NCBI RefSeq assembly: GCF_048007035.1 | Contig: NZ_CP180355.1 | Coordinates: 4,960,001-5,024,000, forward strand | DNA from: Imperialibacter sp963977595 | Lineage (GTDB): Bacteria; Bacteroidota; Bacteroidia; Cytophagales; Cyclobacteriaceae | Reading direction: 5' to 3' | Length of the DNA stretch: 64,000 bases | In this document: positions 10,901 through 18,044 of the stretch, one piece after another | Position numbering within the stretch: the stretch's first letter is position 1 | How the letters are laid out: every line of letters starts with the position of its first letter | Notes under the pieces: model-generated | What the model saw: only the letters and a program-made list of their open reading frames with translations | The model's database searches: none | Told to the model about the DNA's origin: nothing | Made by a program: the position numbers and the translations under genes

Positions 10901-10997
10901 GCCTGGCAATCACCTGGCCGGAGCAAATCACAACGAGTGCCAATCCTATCGGAAAGCACCACAGGATTTGCTTACATTTTGATAAAATTTCATTCAT
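7932..10997 (-). CDS. SusC/RagA-family TonB-dependent outer-membrane transporter
   Basis: A 1021-aa protein. After a signal peptide (cleavage near residue 32) comes a carboxypeptidase-regulatory-like domain (about 37-110, GTITSVEDGSALPGVNVIVKG), a TonB-box-like stretch (SEVVVVGYG), the plug domain (about 125-240, with the SusC signature DPLFVVDGIP and SIEVLKDAAATAIYGSRG-type sequence) and a large beta-barrel ending in a C-terminal aromatic residue (LSVTF). There is no STN domain, so direct signalling to a FecR anti-sigma factor is not expected. It is the first gene of a two-gene operon with the SusD partner. An ECF sigma gene lies 179 bp upstream on the same strand. Confidence 0.95.
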   Translation of the reverse strand: MNEILSKCKQILWCFPIGLALVVICSGQVIARQDSTVSGTITSVEDGSALPGVNVIVKGTTTGTVTDIDGKYSLRVPSRDAVLVFSAIGFSTTEVTVGSQSQISVGMEVDVRSLSEVVVVGYGTQDKRDVTASIASIDGESLTRIPTGNAMEAMKGQVAGVDVLQSGGRPGQSSNITIRGRRSLTASNDPLFVVDGIPMTAGTNSIQDFNPSDIESMEVLKDAAATAIYGSRGSNGVILITTKRGRPGKTQVTYTSTYAATAPFKTIPMMNGQEFADLKREANRVDANGASGRSAWGDAGSSIPADDAVFVDPVELLSAQQGRSTDWQDLIYQNGSQMNQQISVNGGTEKTQVSLSLSYFKENGLVEGTDYGRYTARVNVDHQINKIFKVGMSSLYSHSVQNWGSGSTISEAVNQTPLGMPYDDNGDLIFLPISDGIRTNPLNELVPGKYIDQRTVNRLFSSVYAEVQILEGLKYKFLIGQDFQAWERGRFEGQFTQARKNGTPSAGLFNQQSFGYTQENLLTYNKSFGDHSLGLTGLQSSAQQDSTRAGLIAINLPYETAQWYNLGLGTISDYGSRLERYRLLSYMGRVNYSFKGKYLFQASMRWDGSSRLAEGNKWNAFPGISVGWRMKDEAFLSGVNLISDLKLRASYGKVGNTAVSPYQTQGALNQSVYSWNEADARGFALGGIPNPDLSWEYSATTDVGFDFGLFNNRLTGTFDYYHTSTGVSLLLRRALPPTSGYTSILQNIGGTETNGFEITLGATILDMSNGLKWNADFNMGHYKEKIVDLAQRDADGNKIDDVGSGWFIGQPIRSFYDYEKIGIWQVSEKDEAAAFMGAVPGEIKVKDQDGDGKFTPADRKILGNDVPAAYGGLTNTVSFKGFDLSFFFYYRLGFMIDCQFCQGQASMQARYNNLKVDYWTIDNPTNDYPRPNKNQEGITNGSTLRYREGGYVKLRNITLGYRLPSSVLEKLRFTNVRIYATAQNPLVWSKFKLFDPERGGNLGSGEMPSNQLILGGLSVTF

Positions 10998-11176
10998 AGT
11001 AAGTAGGGTTTATATATAATGTAATGAATTAAATTTGTTTAGACCCAATGCCTTATCACCAGCTTGGCTTTGAGGCATTTAGTAAGTTAATAAAATCGAG
11101 CTACCTTTCTTTTGTTTTGGCGACATATAAATACTCTTCTTTATCCTGGAAGACAGTTTAGTGGTGAAAAAAAAAA

Positions 11177-11767
11177 TTAGACTATTGATTTCCTTAAAGA
11201 CTTTAAAGCACGACTCATTTGTGTTTCAATGGTTTTAACGCTGAGATGAAGCCGATCGGCAATCTCAACGTAGCGCAGGCCCTGGTCACGACTTAGCTGA
11301 AACACCAGGCGACACTGTTTAGGCAACCTGGCTACAGCGTTATCTATACTTTCCTGCAATTCTGCATACTCCGACCGCTTCTGCGGGTCGAAGTGATCGC
11401 AGGGAATAGCCAATTCGTTCTCAATATTTGTGAAGCTGTATTTCTTCTCCTTTCTAAGATAATCGAAAGAGATATTTCTGACCGCTGTGTAAAGGTATGA
11501 CTTGGGGGAACTGGAAATGACAATCACATTTCGATTGATCCAGATTTTAAGGAAGACTTCGCTTACTAATTCTTCAGCGACTTCATTATTCTCAACCAAT
11601 TTCTCGCAGAAGCTGCGAAGCGGATGATAGCCAACAACGAATAATTTTTCAAACGCCTGAGAGTCGTCATCACGAAGTACTCTCCACAGCAAATAGTCTA
11701 TGCTGTCAACAGATTTTGACGGAGCCAGTCTTGTCCCGGTAATAGAAGCTCTTTCGGTTATAAGCAT
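11177..11767 (-). CDS. ECF-type RNA polymerase sigma-70 factor
   Basis: A 196-aa protein with sigma region 2 (about residues 40-105, including SEVFLKIWINR and SYLYTAVRNISFDYLRKEK) and region 4 (about 135-190, with LPKQCRLVFQLSRDQGLRYVEIADRLHLSVKTIETQMSRA as the helix-turn-helix, described here in pieces). It fits the Bacteroidota ECF family that usually works with a FecR-like anti-sigma factor and a SusC with an STN domain. Here neither is present: no fecR gene adjoins it and the SusC-like protein lacks STN. It may act on the SusCD operon downstream or be controlled by an unlinked factor. It is divergent from the LacI gene. Confidence 0.9.
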   Translation of the reverse strand: MLITERASITGTRLAPSKSVDSIDYLLWRVLRDDDSQAFEKLFVVGYHPLRSFCEKLVENNEVAEELVSEVFLKIWINRNVIVISSSPKSYLYTAVRNISFDYLRKEKKYSFTNIENELAIPCDHFDPQKRSEYAELQESIDNAVARLPKQCRLVFQLSRDQGLRYVEIADRLHLSVKTIETQMSRALKSLRKSIV

Positions 11768-11850
11768 TGTTTAAGTAAGTCGTCGATTTCAATCGATTGA
11801 AATAAATTTACTCTCAAAATCTGAACAAAACAGATTTGAGAAATTTTTTT

Positions 11851-11880
11851 TAACGGTATCTGTCCCGGGAACGGTACCGA
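11851..11880. promoter_or_regulatory. Candidate operator cluster between sigma and lacI-like genes
   Basis: Two perfect 8-bp palindromes lie next to each other, TCCCGGGA (11863-11870) and CGGTACCG (11872-11879), and the word AACGGTA occurs twice. They stand in otherwise A/T-rich DNA, flanked on both sides by runs of T. LacI-family regulators bind palindromes with a central CG and often repress their own gene, so this could be the site for the LacI-like protein starting at 11921. This is inferred from position and symmetry only. Confidence 0.4.
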
Positions 11881-11920
11881 AATTTTTTTTAGCTTTACAT
11901 TGAGCTATCAAATTCTAATA

Positions 11921-12937
11921 ATGAGCAAATCTGACTCTACCATCCGAGACATTGCACGCATGTTGGGGGTGTCAAAATCCACTGTATCCCGGGCGTTGAA
12001 CAATCACTATGATGTAAGCCAGGAGACAGCCAGGAGGGTGAAGGAATTGGCGCTTAAAATGGACTACCAACCTAATATATTGGCACGGCAGTTAAAGCTC
12101 CAGCGCACCAATACTCTGGGGGTTATTATTCCGGAAACCATTAACCGGTTTTTTGCTAAGGCTGTAGGAGGGATTCAAGAGGTGGCTAATGGCGCCGGAT
12201 ACAATGTGATGATTTGCCAGTCGAACGAAACGCTGACGCTTGAACAGAATAACTTACAAACCCTGATGTCGAGCAAGGTGGATGGATTGCTTGTATCGGT
12301 GTCAAGGCAAACAGACCGGAGCGACCACTTTCAGTATGCGATTAATAAGGACATACCGCTGGTTTTTTTCGATAGGATATTAGAAGAGTTGGCGGTGTCT
12401 CAGGTATACTCCGATAATTTTGATATTAGTTTTCAGGGGACAGAACACCTGATCCAACAGGGTTGCAAAAGAATTGCCTTTGTGGCTGGACCATCGCACC
12501 TTTTTAATAGTCGCAACAGACTTAATGGCTACCTGGAGGCGCTCAAAGCTAACAATGTGCCCGTGGTAGAGTCGCTTATAGTTCAATCCAACTACCAGGC
12601 CGGACATGTGCAGCAATACACCAGGTACCTGTTCGACGCCGAGGAGAAGCCAGATGGCATTTTTGCCATCAACGACATATCTGCTCTTGAAATGATGCAT
12701 ATTTTGAAAATGCAGGGGTTGCAGATTCCCAGAGACGTGGCGGTGCTGGGCTTCAACAACGAAGTCATCTGCGATTTTGTAGAGCCAACGCTGAGCAGCA
12801 TTGAACACCCTGCCTTCGACATGGGAGCAGCAGCGACAAGGATTTTGCTAAAACAAATCTCATCTAAGGAAATCACCCAGCAGAAAGAACTGATAAAAAG
12901 CCGACTTGTTATCCGTGAGTCGTCGAGGCGGTACTAG
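11921..12937 (+). CDS. LacI-family transcriptional regulator
   Basis: A protein of 338 aa. The N-terminal LacI helix-turn-helix is clear (TIRDIARMLGVSKSTVSRAL, residues about 7-26), followed by the hinge region and a periplasmic-binding-protein-like effector domain (GVIIPETINRFFAKAVGGIQ, then GIFAINDISALEMMHILK and a C-terminal VAVLGFNNEVICDF). It should sense a sugar or sugar phosphate and repress or activate carbohydrate genes, the likely target being the divergent SusCD region. The in-frame TTG at 11900 gives a slightly longer product; ATG at 11921 is preferred because it places the HTH at the expected distance from the start. Confidence 0.92.
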   Translation: MSKSDSTIRDIARMLGVSKSTVSRALNNHYDVSQETARRVKELALKMDYQPNILARQLKLQRTNTLGVIIPETINRFFAKAVGGIQEVANGAGYNVMICQSNETLTLEQNNLQTLMSSKVDGLLVSVSRQTDRSDHFQYAINKDIPLVFFDRILEELAVSQVYSDNFDISFQGTEHLIQQGCKRIAFVAGPSHLFNSRNRLNGYLEALKANNVPVVESLIVQSNYQAGHVQQYTRYLFDAEEKPDGIFAINDISALEMMHILKMQGLQIPRDVAVLGFNNEVICDFVEPTLSSIEHPAFDMGAAATRILLKQISSKEITQQKELIKSRLVIRESSRRY

Positions 12938-13051
12938 CAGTTCTCTAAAAAAGCCGATTGGTGGCGAGGATTCTCACGTAGTTGGAGGAAGTTTCCTTAT
13001 ATTGCTTTCACACCCTTTGCCAATTACTTTACCCGGAACCTTAAAGTTAAA

Positions 13052-13915
13052 ATGAACAGCAAACTATCTCCCATAATTAGTGCCGATGAACTGCGAGCTA
13101 TTTATAACTACGACGATTTGGTCATTGTGGATGCCAGCGGTGGCCCGAAAGCCAGAGAAAACTACAGTAAGAAGCACCTCGACCAAGCTTTATTTGCTGA
13201 CATCAATAAAGACCTTGCCAACGTAAAGCCCAATGCGGCAGAAGGGGGAAGGCACCCGTTGCCTACAGCGGATCAATTCTCGCAGGCGCTGGGGCGGTTG
13301 GGGATCACACCCGGGAGTCATGTGGTGGTGTATGACGACATGGGCGGCGCCAATGCCGCCGCTCGCTTGTGGTGGATGCTGAAGGCATTTGGACACTCCA
13401 AAGTCCAGGTGCTTAACGGTGGGCTTTTGGCAGCGGAAAAGGCCGGGCTGGCTACGTCTTCAAAAATGGAAATCCCTGGAAAAGTAGCTCCGTACCCGGT
13501 AGTCGAATGGAAATTGCCTCAGGCGGACATGCTGGAGGTGGAGAAGGTAGCCAAAGCAAAAGACCACCTGGTTATCGACGTTCGGGATGCCAAAAGGTAC
13601 GCCGGTCTTACGGAGCCCATCGATTTGATCGCCGGACATATTCCCGGTGCTGTCAATGTTCCCTTTAGCGACAACCTGACCGCCGATGGTCTTTTTAAAT
13701 CTCCCCAAGAGTTAAATGACAAGTACCAGGCTGTATTTGGCAACATACCCACCGATCGGATTATTGTACATTGTGGATCGGGCGTTACTGCGTGCCATTT
13801 GTTGCTGGCCGCCGACTATGCTGGTCTTGATATTCCCAAACTGTACGTGGGCTCATGGAGCGAGTGGTCCAGGAATAATAAGGAGATGGTGACAGCCGAC
13901 ACTGCCGGGCACTAG
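13052..13915 (+). CDS. sseA: Two-domain sulfurtransferase (rhodanese / 3-mercaptopyruvate type)
   Basis: A 287-aa protein with two rhodanese domains. The N-terminal inactive domain has DASGGPKAREN and GSHVVVYDD; the C-terminal domain has VIDVRDAKRYAG and the active-site loop HCGSGVTACH, with catalytic Cys about 241. The CGSGVT loop is nearer to the 3-mercaptopyruvate sulfurtransferase form than to the thiosulfate form (CRxGxT/S), so 3-mercaptopyruvate is the more likely donor. No signal peptide is visible, so it is probably cytoplasmic. It appears to be transcribed alone. Confidence 0.88.
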   Translation: MNSKLSPIISADELRAIYNYDDLVIVDASGGPKARENYSKKHLDQALFADINKDLANVKPNAAEGGRHPLPTADQFSQALGRLGITPGSHVVVYDDMGGANAAARLWWMLKAFGHSKVQVLNGGLLAAEKAGLATSSKMEIPGKVAPYPVVEWKLPQADMLEVEKVAKAKDHLVIDVRDAKRYAGLTEPIDLIAGHIPGAVNVPFSDNLTADGLFKSPQELNDKYQAVFGNIPTDRIIVHCGSGVTACHLLLAADYAGLDIPKLYVGSWSEWSRNNKEMVTADTAGH

Positions 13916-13987
13916 CGGCGTAAAATGGATCGTGCAGTTTTCTGAAGCCATTCGGTAGCTGTATTTTACGGAACGAACCTAACTTTT

Positions 13988-15346
13988 ATGGAAAAAGAGG
14001 AAACCCCCAAATGGCTTGAAGACCTTCAGCAAAGAAGCTGGGAACCGGAAGTGCTGCTTTCAGGAATTGTGTTGTTTGGCATGTTCAAGGTTCCTCCATT
14101 ACTGGACAAGGCGCTGGCGTTTTTCAAGTCCCAGGTATTTAGCTCAACCACCGATATTGATAACCTGGTGGGCATACTCAAACTTGGGATTTATTGGCTC
14201 ATTCTCGGCCTTATCCTTCACTTGATTTGCCGGGGCATATGGGTAGGAATGGTAGGGCTAAGCTATACCTTCCCCAACGGAGTTAACGCCGAGCGACTCA
14301 AATATAAGCATCGCTTTAAGGAAAGAGTCGAGAAGATTCCACCCTTTCAGCGCATTATTATTAATCTGGAGAAACTCTGCAGCTCCTTGTTCTCGCTCTC
14401 TTTTATGCTCTTCATGAGCATTGTAGGGGCCTACCTATACTTTTTCATCCTTTTGGTTATCCCGTTTTTTATAGGGGTCGCTTTTCAGGGGAACTTTAAT
14501 TTTACCGACACACGGGCCTTTGAAATTTATGTTGTTGTGCTGCTGGTAATCGCCTTCATAGGACTTATTGATTTTCTTACCCTCGGGTTCTTCCGGCGCT
14601 TTTCCTGGATCAGTAAAATCTACTGGCCTTTTCACCAACTCATTAGCACGTTTACATTGGGGCGCTATTACAGGCCTATTTATTTCGCTTTTGTAAGCAA
14701 CTCCAACCGATGGGTGGTCTTCTTGCTTCTTACTGTGTTTGCTGTTGGGAGCTTATTTGGGCTGGATGAAGTTACCAATGATGCGTATGATGGAAGTTCA
14801 TTCTCCCGTTTGAGCTTGTGGCATGGTGATGATCAAAGGCTAAGGGTGTTCACTGGTTATTATGAAGATCAAAATGAAGAGCTTTTTTCCTACCAGGCGC
14901 AGATACCCTCTGATATTATCGACGGGAATGTCCTTAGACTCTTTATCCCGGCCGGAGTTATTAAGGAGGACTCGATCAGGGCGTATGTGAACTATGATTC
15001 TCTGGTTGTTGCCAGCAAGGGCATGACCAGAGATGCGAGGGATATGCCCGCCATAAAAAAGTTTTACCATGTCTACCTGGACGACAGCCTGGTAAGGGAA
15101 TACCCTCTTCTCTATCATTTTAGGCTTAAGACAAATCAGCCGGGCTATCTGGCTTACATCGATATCGCACAGTTGCCGCAGGGTATGCATACGCTGGAAG
15201 TTGGGGGGCCACCTTCCATGTACAAGAATCGGTGGGCGTCTATTCCATTTTTCAGAGAGCTGGACGCAAGTGAAAGGAAAAGCACTAGTTCCACCCAGGA
15301 AGAAGAAGATGGCTATTTTCAGGTGAAGCCAGGACTGCCCAGGTGA
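13988..15346 (+). CDS. Multi-spanning membrane protein of unknown function
   Basis: A 452-aa protein that I do not recognise. Hydrophobic segments suggest about five to six transmembrane helices at roughly residues 18-38, 62-88, 130-165, 180-205 and 240-258. These are followed by a polar C-terminal domain of about 190 residues that contains EDSIRAYVNYDSLV and HLEVGG-like beta-rich sequence and ends in a charged tail (EEEDGYFQVKPGLPR). The N-terminus begins with an acidic cytosolic stretch and WLEDLQQRSWEPEVLLSGI. The large C-terminal domain after the last helix may lie outside the cytoplasm. It follows the sulfurtransferase gene by 72 bp on the same strand, which may be an operon, but no functional link is evident. 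Confidence 0.75.
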   Translation: MEKEETPKWLEDLQQRSWEPEVLLSGIVLFGMFKVPPLLDKALAFFKSQVFSSTTDIDNLVGILKLGIYWLILGLILHLICRGIWVGMVGLSYTFPNGVNAERLKYKHRFKERVEKIPPFQRIIINLEKLCSSLFSLSFMLFMSIVGAYLYFFILLVIPFFIGVAFQGNFNFTDTRAFEIYVVVLLVIAFIGLIDFLTLGFFRRFSWISKIYWPFHQLISTFTLGRYYRPIYFAFVSNSNRWVVFLLLTVFAVGSLFGLDEVTNDAYDGSSFSRLSLWHGDDQRLRVFTGYYEDQNEELFSYQAQIPSDIIDGNVLRLFIPAGVIKEDSIRAYVNYDSLVVASKGMTRDARDMPAIKKFYHVYLDDSLVREYPLLYHFRLKTNQPGYLAYIDIAQLPQGMHTLEVGGPPSMYKNRWASIPFFRELDASERKSTSSTQEEEDGYFQVKPGLPR

Positions 15347-15449
15347 GGCTGCAAAGTGCGAAGGATATAATCGTTTTGTGTTGTTTGACGCATAATCGTA
15401 ATTCTACCAGAAGTCTATTCCTGCCATTCGACTTCCCCACACCAGTGTT

Positions 15450-15521
15450 CAGAAGCTAGTCTACGACCTTTTAATTCTATAATGGTGAACTACTCAAAGG
15501 CTAAACTAGCGCTAGCTTCTG
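15450..15521. repeat. Perfect 10-bp inverted repeat between convergent genes
   Basis: CAGAAGCTAG at 15450-15459 is repeated exactly in inverted form at 15512-15521, with 52 bp between. The second arm overlaps the 10-bp palindrome CTAGCGCTAG. It lies between the convergent membrane-protein and SbtA-like genes and has no clear T-tract. It may be a weak transcript-end structure. Confidence 0.4.
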
Positions 15522-15536
15522 ACGATGTTTTTGATT

Positions 15537-16499
15537 TTATGTATTTAGCACCAGCCAGTAGTAGATAGGCATCCCAATAGTGATATTCACCGGAAATGTT
15601 ATCGCCAGCGCCATGGGCAGGAATAGGCCTGGGTTGGCTTTGGGTACAGCAATTTTCATAGCCGCTGGCACCGCTATATAAGAGGCGCTTGCTGCAAGAA
15701 TGGCCAGTATGAATCTGCTACTCACATCGGAGGTGAAAAGGCCAGTGGCTATGGCAGCCGCAGTTCCGTTGATAACGGGCACAATGAGGGCAAAAACCGT
15801 TGGAAAGGGCCCACCGGCGACCATTGACTTAAGCTTTTTGCCACTGGAAATGCCCATGTCTAGTAGGAAAACTGCCAGAAAGCCTTTGAAAATGTCCGTT
15901 GTGAAAGGTTTGATACCTTCGGCTTGCTCGGCATTGGCGAAGTAACCAATCAACAGGCTTCCAAGGATGAGCAGCACGCTTCCGTTGGTAAAGGAGTGGC
16001 TTAGAGCCGTCCTTTTTTTGATCTTTTGCGACTCGTCTTTGTTGAAAATGCTTATCAAAAGCAGTCCGGCGATAATAGCGGGTGATTCCATTAGTGCCAT
16101 AATGGCCACCATATGCCCGTGAACTTGACTACCCTGGCTTTCCAGGTAGCTCACTGCCGTTACAAACGTGACAGCACTGACCGAGCCATAGGCTGCTGCC
16201 ACTGCGCCAGCGTCAAACACATTCATGTACCGTTTGAGTATAAAAAAGGTGTACAATGGGATGATGATGGAGATGCCGACTCCGAAAATCATGGAAGATA
16301 AAACTTCAGCTGTAAATGCCTCATGCGACAGCTCCTGGCCACCCTTAAAGCCAATGCTAAACAGGAGGTAGAGGGAGATAAACTTTGAAGAGCCAGCTGG
16401 TATTTCCAGATCACTCTTCACATAAACGGCGATGATGCCGAGAATGAAAAACAATAGTGCAGGATTAGTCAAGTTGTCGATAAGGAGATTCAGACTCAT
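15537..16499 (-). CDS. sbtA: SbtA-like sodium-dependent bicarbonate permease
   Basis: A protein of about 320 aa, mostly hydrophobic, in two inverted halves each with about five helices. The N-terminal half has FFILGIIAVYVKSDLEIP and FSIGFKGGQELS, close to the SbtA family (sodium-dependent bicarbonate transporter of cyanobacteria and others). The second half has FLLDMGISSGKKL and a C-terminal segment with PAAMKIAVPKANPGL. ATG at 16499 is chosen; an upstream TTG (16523) would add 8 residues and overlap the previous gene. It is the last gene of an apparent four-gene operon, 11 bp after the zinc-protein gene. No PII-like SbtB partner is seen. The divergent LysR gene is the likely regulator. Confidence 0.85.
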   Translation of the reverse strand: MSLNLLIDNLTNPALLFFILGIIAVYVKSDLEIPAGSSKFISLYLLFSIGFKGGQELSHEAFTAEVLSSMIFGVGISIIIPLYTFFILKRYMNVFDAGAVAAAYGSVSAVTFVTAVSYLESQGSQVHGHMVAIMALMESPAIIAGLLLISIFNKDESQKIKKRTALSHSFTNGSVLLILGSLLIGYFANAEQAEGIKPFTTDIFKGFLAVFLLDMGISSGKKLKSMVAGGPFPTVFALIVPVINGTAAAIATGLFTSDVSSRFILAILAASASYIAVPAAMKIAVPKANPGLFLPMALAITFPVNITIGMPIYYWLVLNT

Positions 16500-16510
16500 A
16501 GTTTGTTTGG

Positions 16511-17362
16511 TTATGGGTTGCAATAATCACAGTAAGCGGGGCCTTCGCTGGGTTTGTCCTGTGGAAATAATTTGTGTTCTTCGAAATGGCAGAGCTGGCA
16601 GCCATACGTGCTGGCCATCACGGATTTAGTAGGTTGTGAGCAAACCGAGCAGGGTAAGCCGGCTGCCTGACGCACAACCCCAAAGCCTGGCGCACCACAC
16701 ACAGCGCAGCTATTTTGAAGCTTGTGAATAAGCTTGATCGTAGCAGCCCTGATAGTTTCCATTCTTAAAGGGTTGTGCATTGCTCTCATGTCGGTTTCGA
16801 CATACACCTGTCCCCACGTGTTCATAGTGGATTCAAAGGCTATTTGGAGTGCTGGCCAGGTGTTGATTCCTTTAACAATTCCAGCATCGCTCTTTGGGTT
16901 TTTCCTAATAATAAGCCCGTGAGAAGGAAATAGTGCCTTTTCTGCAAAGGACTGGAGTTCCTCTAAGCTGACAATGGCCTGCCCGTTAAAGTTGGTTTGG
17001 AAAGATACTTTTGAGGCTGATACCTCGAACCCATTCCTGCTGTCAACGAGAAGCACAAGCTCTTCATTGGCTGCTTGAAATGGTAGCGAAGGATGTGATC
17101 CAAATGATCCCTCGCTGGCTATGCAAAGGTCACCGCCGATCTCGGAGAGTGCCATCCTGCATTTTCGCCTGGCAGCTTCAATCGGACTAAATCGCCTTGG
17201 AATCTCCCCGCTGAAGGTGCCCAGCTGATCGGTGTCTAAATCAGCTGGGACAACGCACTGACACCCCAGATAACGTTCTAAAAGTGGTGCCATTACTTCT
17301 TCTTTTTGATGAAGACTCGCAATAATGACAGTTCTACCGTTGAACCAATCCTTCGCAATCAT
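16511..17362 (-). CDS. DUF6671-like zinc-binding protein
   Basis: A protein of about 283 aa. The N-terminal two thirds form an alpha/beta domain with ASLHQKEEVMAPLLE, CVVPADLDTDQLGTFSGEI and an acidic patch (GGDLCIASEGSFGSHP). The C-terminal third has four CxxC pairs (CAVCGAPGF, CSVC, CQLCHFEE, CDYC), which can build two zinc ribbons. This layout matches my recollection of the DUF6671 family, whose function is unknown. The first possible start is a TTG at 17371 overlapping the upstream stop; ATG at 17362 is preferred. It is followed after 11 bp by the SbtA-like permease, so it may serve bicarbonate or carbon-dioxide metabolism. Confidence 0.72.
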   Translation of the reverse strand: MIAKDWFNGRTVIIASLHQKEEVMAPLLERYLGCQCVVPADLDTDQLGTFSGEIPRRFSPIEAARRKCRMALSEIGGDLCIASEGSFGSHPSLPFQAANEELVLLVDSRNGFEVSASKVSFQTNFNGQAIVSLEELQSFAEKALFPSHGLIIRKNPKSDAGIVKGINTWPALQIAFESTMNTWGQVYVETDMRAMHNPLRMETIRAATIKLIHKLQNSCAVCGAPGFGVVRQAAGLPCSVCSQPTKSVMASTYGCQLCHFEEHKLFPQDKPSEGPAYCDYCNP

Positions 17363-17367
17363 TGGTT

Positions 17368-17652
17368 TCAATCATGGTCAAAATAGGATACCAGTTTTAA
17401 GCGGAGTGGTTGGCTTTTCAGAGTTCGAACCTTCCCTATCAAAACCATTTTCAAAGCATCAAGCCGTTCTATTTCCGACTGGCAGTGTTGATTGGGTTTG
17501 AAATAGATCACGTGACTAGATAGATTTTTTAACTTTAGGAAATTGATCTTCTGATCAATTAGCCCTGAAATTACCTCCTCAGCGTTTTCTGGCAGGTATA
17601 CTTCATTTAAAATGGTTACTTCATTGTTCTGCTTCATGTCTTTCGCTTTCAT
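17368..17652 (-). CDS. Small protein of unknown function (94 aa)
   Basis: A 94-aa protein with no signal peptide. It has a polar N-terminus (MKAKDMKQNNEVTILNEVYL), a helix LISGLIDQKINFLKLKNL-like in the middle and a basic C-terminal half (RLDALKMVLIGKVRTLKSQ). The pattern GLIDQKINFLKLK followed by an RLDALK helix resembles a group of small Bacteroidota proteins of about 90 aa with no known role, but I cannot name a family. An internal Met (17637) could be the true start. It is the second gene in the operon and its stop lies just before the start of the zinc-protein gene. Confidence 0.6.
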   Translation of the reverse strand: MKAKDMKQNNEVTILNEVYLPENAEEVISGLIDQKINFLKLKNLSSHVIYFKPNQHCQSEIERLDALKMVLIGKVRTLKSQPLRLKLVSYFDHD

Positions 17653-17667
17653 TTCTTATTACGCTAT

Positions 17668-17940
17668 TTAAAATTGTTGCTGGTATAGCCGCTTTTTGCT
17701 ATCAAACCCGTGCGAGTTTTTTTGTTTCAACTCCAACGTGCGGTGTACTGATTGGCTGCTTAGAAAAAGTTTATTTTTCCTTATAGTGTCCCACGATGAT
17801 TTGGAAATCATGATTGTGTTTCCGCTCAGGTACACCTTTGCGCCCACCTCCAATTCATCGATTTGAGTCTTTGCCCCAATTGCTTTGACGACTCTTCGTG
17901 TAGCGTGCATGATTTCAATGCCTATTTCATTCCCTTTCAC
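17668..17940 (-). CDS. Small protein of unknown function (up to 90 aa)
   Basis: An open frame of 90 codons from a GTG at 17940, or 80 codons from the first ATG at 17910. It contains EIMHATRRVVKAIGAKTQIDEL (given here as a landmark for residues about 9-30 in two parts: EIMHATRRVVKAIG, AKTQIDEL), a short beta-like segment VGAKVYLSGNTIMISKSSW and a basic tail. No family is recognised. It is the first gene of the putative SbtA operon, 15 bp upstream of the next gene on the same strand, and it faces the LysR gene across a 104-bp divergent promoter region. Whether it is translated is uncertain. Confidence 0.5.
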   Translation of the reverse strand: MKGNEIGIEIMHATRRVVKAIGAKTQIDELEVGAKVYLSGNTIMISKSSWDTIRKNKLFLSSQSVHRTLELKQKNSHGFDSKKRLYQQQF

Positions 17941-18044
17941 AATTGCGTTTGTTGCACGTACTAGTTGTATTTATTTCGCAAAACTGATGCAGTAAATTCA
18001 TTTATTTTTATTTATATTTATTATGAAACACATAAAATTTATTT
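17941..18044. promoter_or_regulatory. Divergent promoter region of lysR-like gene and SbtA operon
   Basis: This 104-bp region separates the LysR-family gene from the four-gene SbtA-like operon on the other strand. The half near lysR is very AT-rich and holds several TTTAT words; the word ATTCAT at its left end is repeated inverted as ATGAAT over the lysR start. A LysR protein usually binds T-N11-A sites in exactly such a shared region. No exact operator can be assigned by eye. Confidence 0.45.
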
